Shown here piece after piece: positions 60,070-64,000 of a DNA stretch of 64,000 nucleotides. The stretch spans positions 360,501 through 424,500 of the forward strand of contig CP054689.1 of the NCBI GenBank assembly GCA_013348725.1, given 5' to 3'. Below the pieces are notes generated by a model. That model was not told the DNA's origin. It did not search any database and saw only the letters and a program-made list of their open reading frames with translations. The DNA is from Ectothiorhodospiraceae bacterium 2226. Its GTDB lineage: Bacteria > Pseudomonadota > Gammaproteobacteria > GCA-013348725. Position 1 is the stretch's first letter; each line of letters starts with the position of its first letter. Made by a program: the position numbers and the translations under genes.

Positions 60070-62313
60070 TCAGGCCAAGCTGAGCCGCTCGGCGCGCTGG
60101 TAGCCCTTAGGCAGCTTGCGCCCCCGCTGGCCGCGTTCACCGCGATACTCGGCCAGTTCGTCGGCCTTGAGGACCTTGTGCTGCTTGCCGGCATGCACGG
60201 CCACCGCGCCCCCGGCGGGAACGGCAATGACCGCGGCGACCCGCTCTTCGCCGCTCTTCAGGCGCGGCCCGGGTATCGCGATGATCTTGTTGCCCTTGCC
60301 CTTGGCGAGCTGCGGCAACTCGGCCACCGGGAAGGCGAGCAAATGACCGGCGGTGGTCACCGCCACCAGCTGCGCGCCTTCGCCCGGCACCAGTGTCGGC
60401 GCGAGCGGTTGGGCCCCGGCCGGCACACTGAGCACGGCCTTGCCGGCCTTGTTGCGGCCGTGCAGGTCGCCGGCGCGTACCACGAAGCCATACCCGGCAT
60501 CCGAGGCGAGCACGTACAGATTGTCGGGGTCACCGATCAATAGGCCCGTGAAGCGGGCGCCGTCCGGGGGGGCCAAGCGCCCGGTGAGCGGCTCGCCCTG
60601 CCCGCGCGCGGAGGGCAGCGTGTGGGCGCCGAGGCTGTAAGCGCGGCCGGTGGAGTCCAGGAACACGGCAAGCTGGTTGCTGCGCCCCAGGGCGCTGGCG
60701 AGGTAGGCGTCGCCGGCCTTGTATTGCAGCGCCGCGGGCTCGATGTCGTGACCCTTGGCGGCGCGCACCCAGCCCTTCTCGGACAGCACCACGGTGACCG
60801 GCTCGGCGCTGATGAGCGCGGTCTCGTCCAGGGCCTGCGCGGCGCTGCGCGCGACCAGCGGCGAGCGGCGCGCGTCGCCGTACTTCTCGGCGTCGGCCTC
60901 GAGCTCGTCGCGGATGAGCTTGTTGAGGCGTGCGCGCGAACCCAGCGTCTTCTCCAGCGCGTCGCGCTCCTTGGCAAGGTCCTTCTGCTCGCCGCGGATC
61001 TTCATTTCTTCGAGCTTGGCGAGGTGGCGCAGGCGCAGTTCGAGGATGGCCTCGGCCTGCGTGTCGGTGAGGCCGAAGCGCGCCATGAGCACGGGCTTGG
61101 GCTCGTCCTCGCGGCGGATGATGGCGATGACCTCGTCGATGTTGAGGAACGCGATCAACAGGCCGTCGAGGATGTGCAGGCGGTCGCGTACTTTCTGCAG
61201 GCGCCACTCCAGGCGCCGGCGCACGGTGTCGGTGCGGAAGGCGAGCCACTCGCTCAGCATCTGCTGCAGGTTCTTCACCTGCGGGCGGCCGTTCAGACCG
61301 ATGACGTTGAGGTTGACCCGGTAGCTGCGCTCGAGGTCCGTGGTGGCGAACAGGTGCGCCATGAGCTGCTCGACATCCACGCGGTTAGAGCGCGGCACGA
61401 TGACCAGCCGCGTGGGATTCTCGTGATCGGACTCGTCGCGCAGGTCCTCCACCAGCGGCAGCTTCTTCGCGTTCATCTGCTGCGCGATCTGCTCCAGCAC
61501 GCGCGCGCCGGAGGTCTGGTGCGGCAGCGCGGTGATGATGATGTCGCCGTCCTCGCGCTCGTAGCGCGCGCGCATGCGGATCGAACCCGTACCCGTCTCG
61601 TACATACGAATGAGATCGGCGCGCGGCGTGATCACCTCGGCCTCGGTGGGATAGTCCGGGCCCTGGATGTGCGCGCAGAGCTCCGCCACCGTGGCCTTGG
61701 GGTTCTCGAGCAGGTGCACGCAGGCCGCCACCACCTCGCGCAGGTTGTGCGGCGGGATGTCGGTGGCCATACCGACCGCGATACCGGTGGTGCCGTTCAG
61801 CAGCACGTGCGGCACGCGCGCGGGGAGCATGGCGGGCTCCTCCAGCGTGCCGTCGAAGTTCGGGATCCAGTCCACCGTGCCCTGGCCGAGCTCCGACAAC
61901 AGCAGGTCGGTGAAGGACGCCAGGCGCGCCTCGGTGTAGCGCATCGCGGCGAAGGACTTGGGGTCGTCCGGCGAGCCCCAGTTGCCCTGCCCGTCCACCA
62001 GCGGGTAGCGGAACGAGAAGGACTGCGCCATCAGCACCATGGCCTCGTAGCAGGCGCTGTCGCCGTGCGGGTGGAACTTGCCCAGCACGTCGCCCACGGT
62101 GCGCGCGGACTTCTTGTATTTGTTGCCGGCGCGCAGTCCGAGGTCGGACATGGCGTACACGATGCGCCGCTGCACGGGCTTCAGGCCATCGCCGATATGC
62201 GGCAGCGCGCGGTCGAGGATGACGTACATGGAGTAGTCCAGGTACGCCTTCTCGGTGAAGGCGGACAGCGGCAGGCGCTCGGCGCCCTCGCGGGTGAGGT
62301 CGGTCACTGACAT
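60070..62313 (-). CDS. parC: DNA topoisomerase IV subunit A
   Basis: This DNA-cleaving subunit of topoisomerase IV decatenates chromosomes. The protein of 747 residues starts at ATG 62313 ([10 protein letters not shown]), 5 bases after the parE stop. The active-site tyrosine is in [10 protein letters not shown]. The quinolone-determining loop reads [12 protein letters not shown] with the sensitive Ser and Glu at the E. coli S80/E84 positions. The C-terminal domain is a five- to six-bladed wheel as in ParC, without the GyrA box. Confidence 0.95.
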   Translation of the reverse strand: MSVTDLTREGAERLPLSAFTEKAYLDYSMYVILDRALPHIGDGLKPVQRRIVYAMSDLGLRAGNKYKKSARTVGDVLGKFHPHGDSACYEAMVLMAQSFSFRYPLVDGQGNWGSPDDPKSFAAMRYTEARLASFTDLLLSELGQGTVDWIPNFDGTLEEPAMLPARVPHVLLNGTTGIAVGMATDIPPHNLREVVAACVHLLENPKATVAELCAHIQGPDYPTEAEVITPRADLIRMYETGTGSIRMRARYEREDGDIIITALPHQTSGARVLEQIAQQMNAKKLPLVEDLRDESDHENPTRLVIVPRSNRVDVEQLMAHLFATTDLERSYRVNLNVIGLNGRPQVKNLQQMLSEWLAFRTDTVRRRLEWRLQKVRDRLHILDGLLIAFLNIDEVIAIIRREDEPKPVLMARFGLTDTQAEAILELRLRHLAKLEEMKIRGEQKDLAKERDALEKTLGSRARLNKLIRDELEADAEKYGDARRSPLVARSAAQALDETALISAEPVTVVLSEKGWVRAAKGHDIEPAALQYKAGDAYLASALGRSNQLAVFLDSTGRAYSLGAHTLPSARGQGEPLTGRLAPPDGARFTGLLIGDPDNLYVLASDAGYGFVVRAGDLHGRNKAGKAVLSVPAGAQPLAPTLVPGEGAQLVAVTTAGHLLAFPVAELPQLAKGKGNKIIAIPGPRLKSGEERVAAVIAVPAGGAVAVHAGKQHKVLKADELAEYRGERGQRGRKLPKGYQRAERLSLA

Positions 62314-62318
62314 GGGGG

Positions 62319-64000
<1,682 letters not shown>

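Overview
The window is GC-rich (high sixties percent by eye), densely coding DNA from a Gammaproteobacterium. RecC-RecB-RecD, ParC/ParE, PilU, FleQ, FlgM, a DUF1249 (YqiB-type) protein and a zinc-type adenylate kinase are all gammaproteobacterial in character. Sulfide dehydrogenase, a ba3-type oxidase, an HdrB-like protein and a BCCT osmolyte carrier suggest a sulfur-oxidising, probably salt-adapted lineage such as Ectothiorhodospiraceae. The lineage is an inference; no rRNA is present.

Region by region. 1-473 is the end of a sensor kinase. 588-12126 is one long minus-strand run. In transcription order it holds two tandem secreted Asp-box (BNR) propeller proteins, flavocytochrome c sulfide dehydrogenase (fccA, fccB), a ba3-type oxidase (small subunit, subunit II, subunit I), a dihaem cytochrome c and a CcoI-type copper ATPase. 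It reads as a compact sulfide-to-oxygen electron chain with its copper supply. 12449-15739 holds lactate permease, a 2-hydroxyacid dehydrogenase and a membrane protein. 15891-19044 holds a porin-like protein and a BCCT carrier. 19285-21534 holds a cold-shock protein, adk and pilU.

21712-25553 is an NO-response locus. An NsrR repressor is divergent from a four-gene set with the layout norS-norY-senC-orf1 (the sNOR type of NO reductase), and a 23-bp NsrR-like palindrome lies between them. In the catalytic subunit the oxidase active-site tyrosine is replaced by asparagine. Next come chrA/chrB, a pentahaem lipoprotein with a Calx-beta-like domain (27958-30087), putA, a GGDEF protein with a degenerate EAL domain, and a two-gene ATP-grasp plus GNAT/C39-peptidase cassette (35666-38279). 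An orphan HdrB-like gene, a VOC protein, DUF3579 and DUF1249 proteins and a KdtA-like glycosyltransferase follow.

43092-45061 pairs fleQ with divergent flgM. tRNA-Ala(CGC) and tRNA-Arg(CCT) follow, then about 5 kb of small secreted proteins of unknown function and a 16-repeat Sel1 protein (45379-51116). The right end carries recC-recB-recD, parC and the 3' part of parE, all on the minus strand. Between recC and parC, on the plus strand, lies a strong candidate for an RsmY/RsmZ (CsrB-class) small RNA that would titrate CsrA/RsmA. It has several ANGGA motifs, two of them in hairpin loops, and its own terminator.

Most observations worth a second look concern the sNOR/NsrR locus, the candidate sRNA, the propeller pair beside the sulfide chain, and the ATP-grasp cassette. 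No CRISPR array, insertion sequence or prophage was seen.
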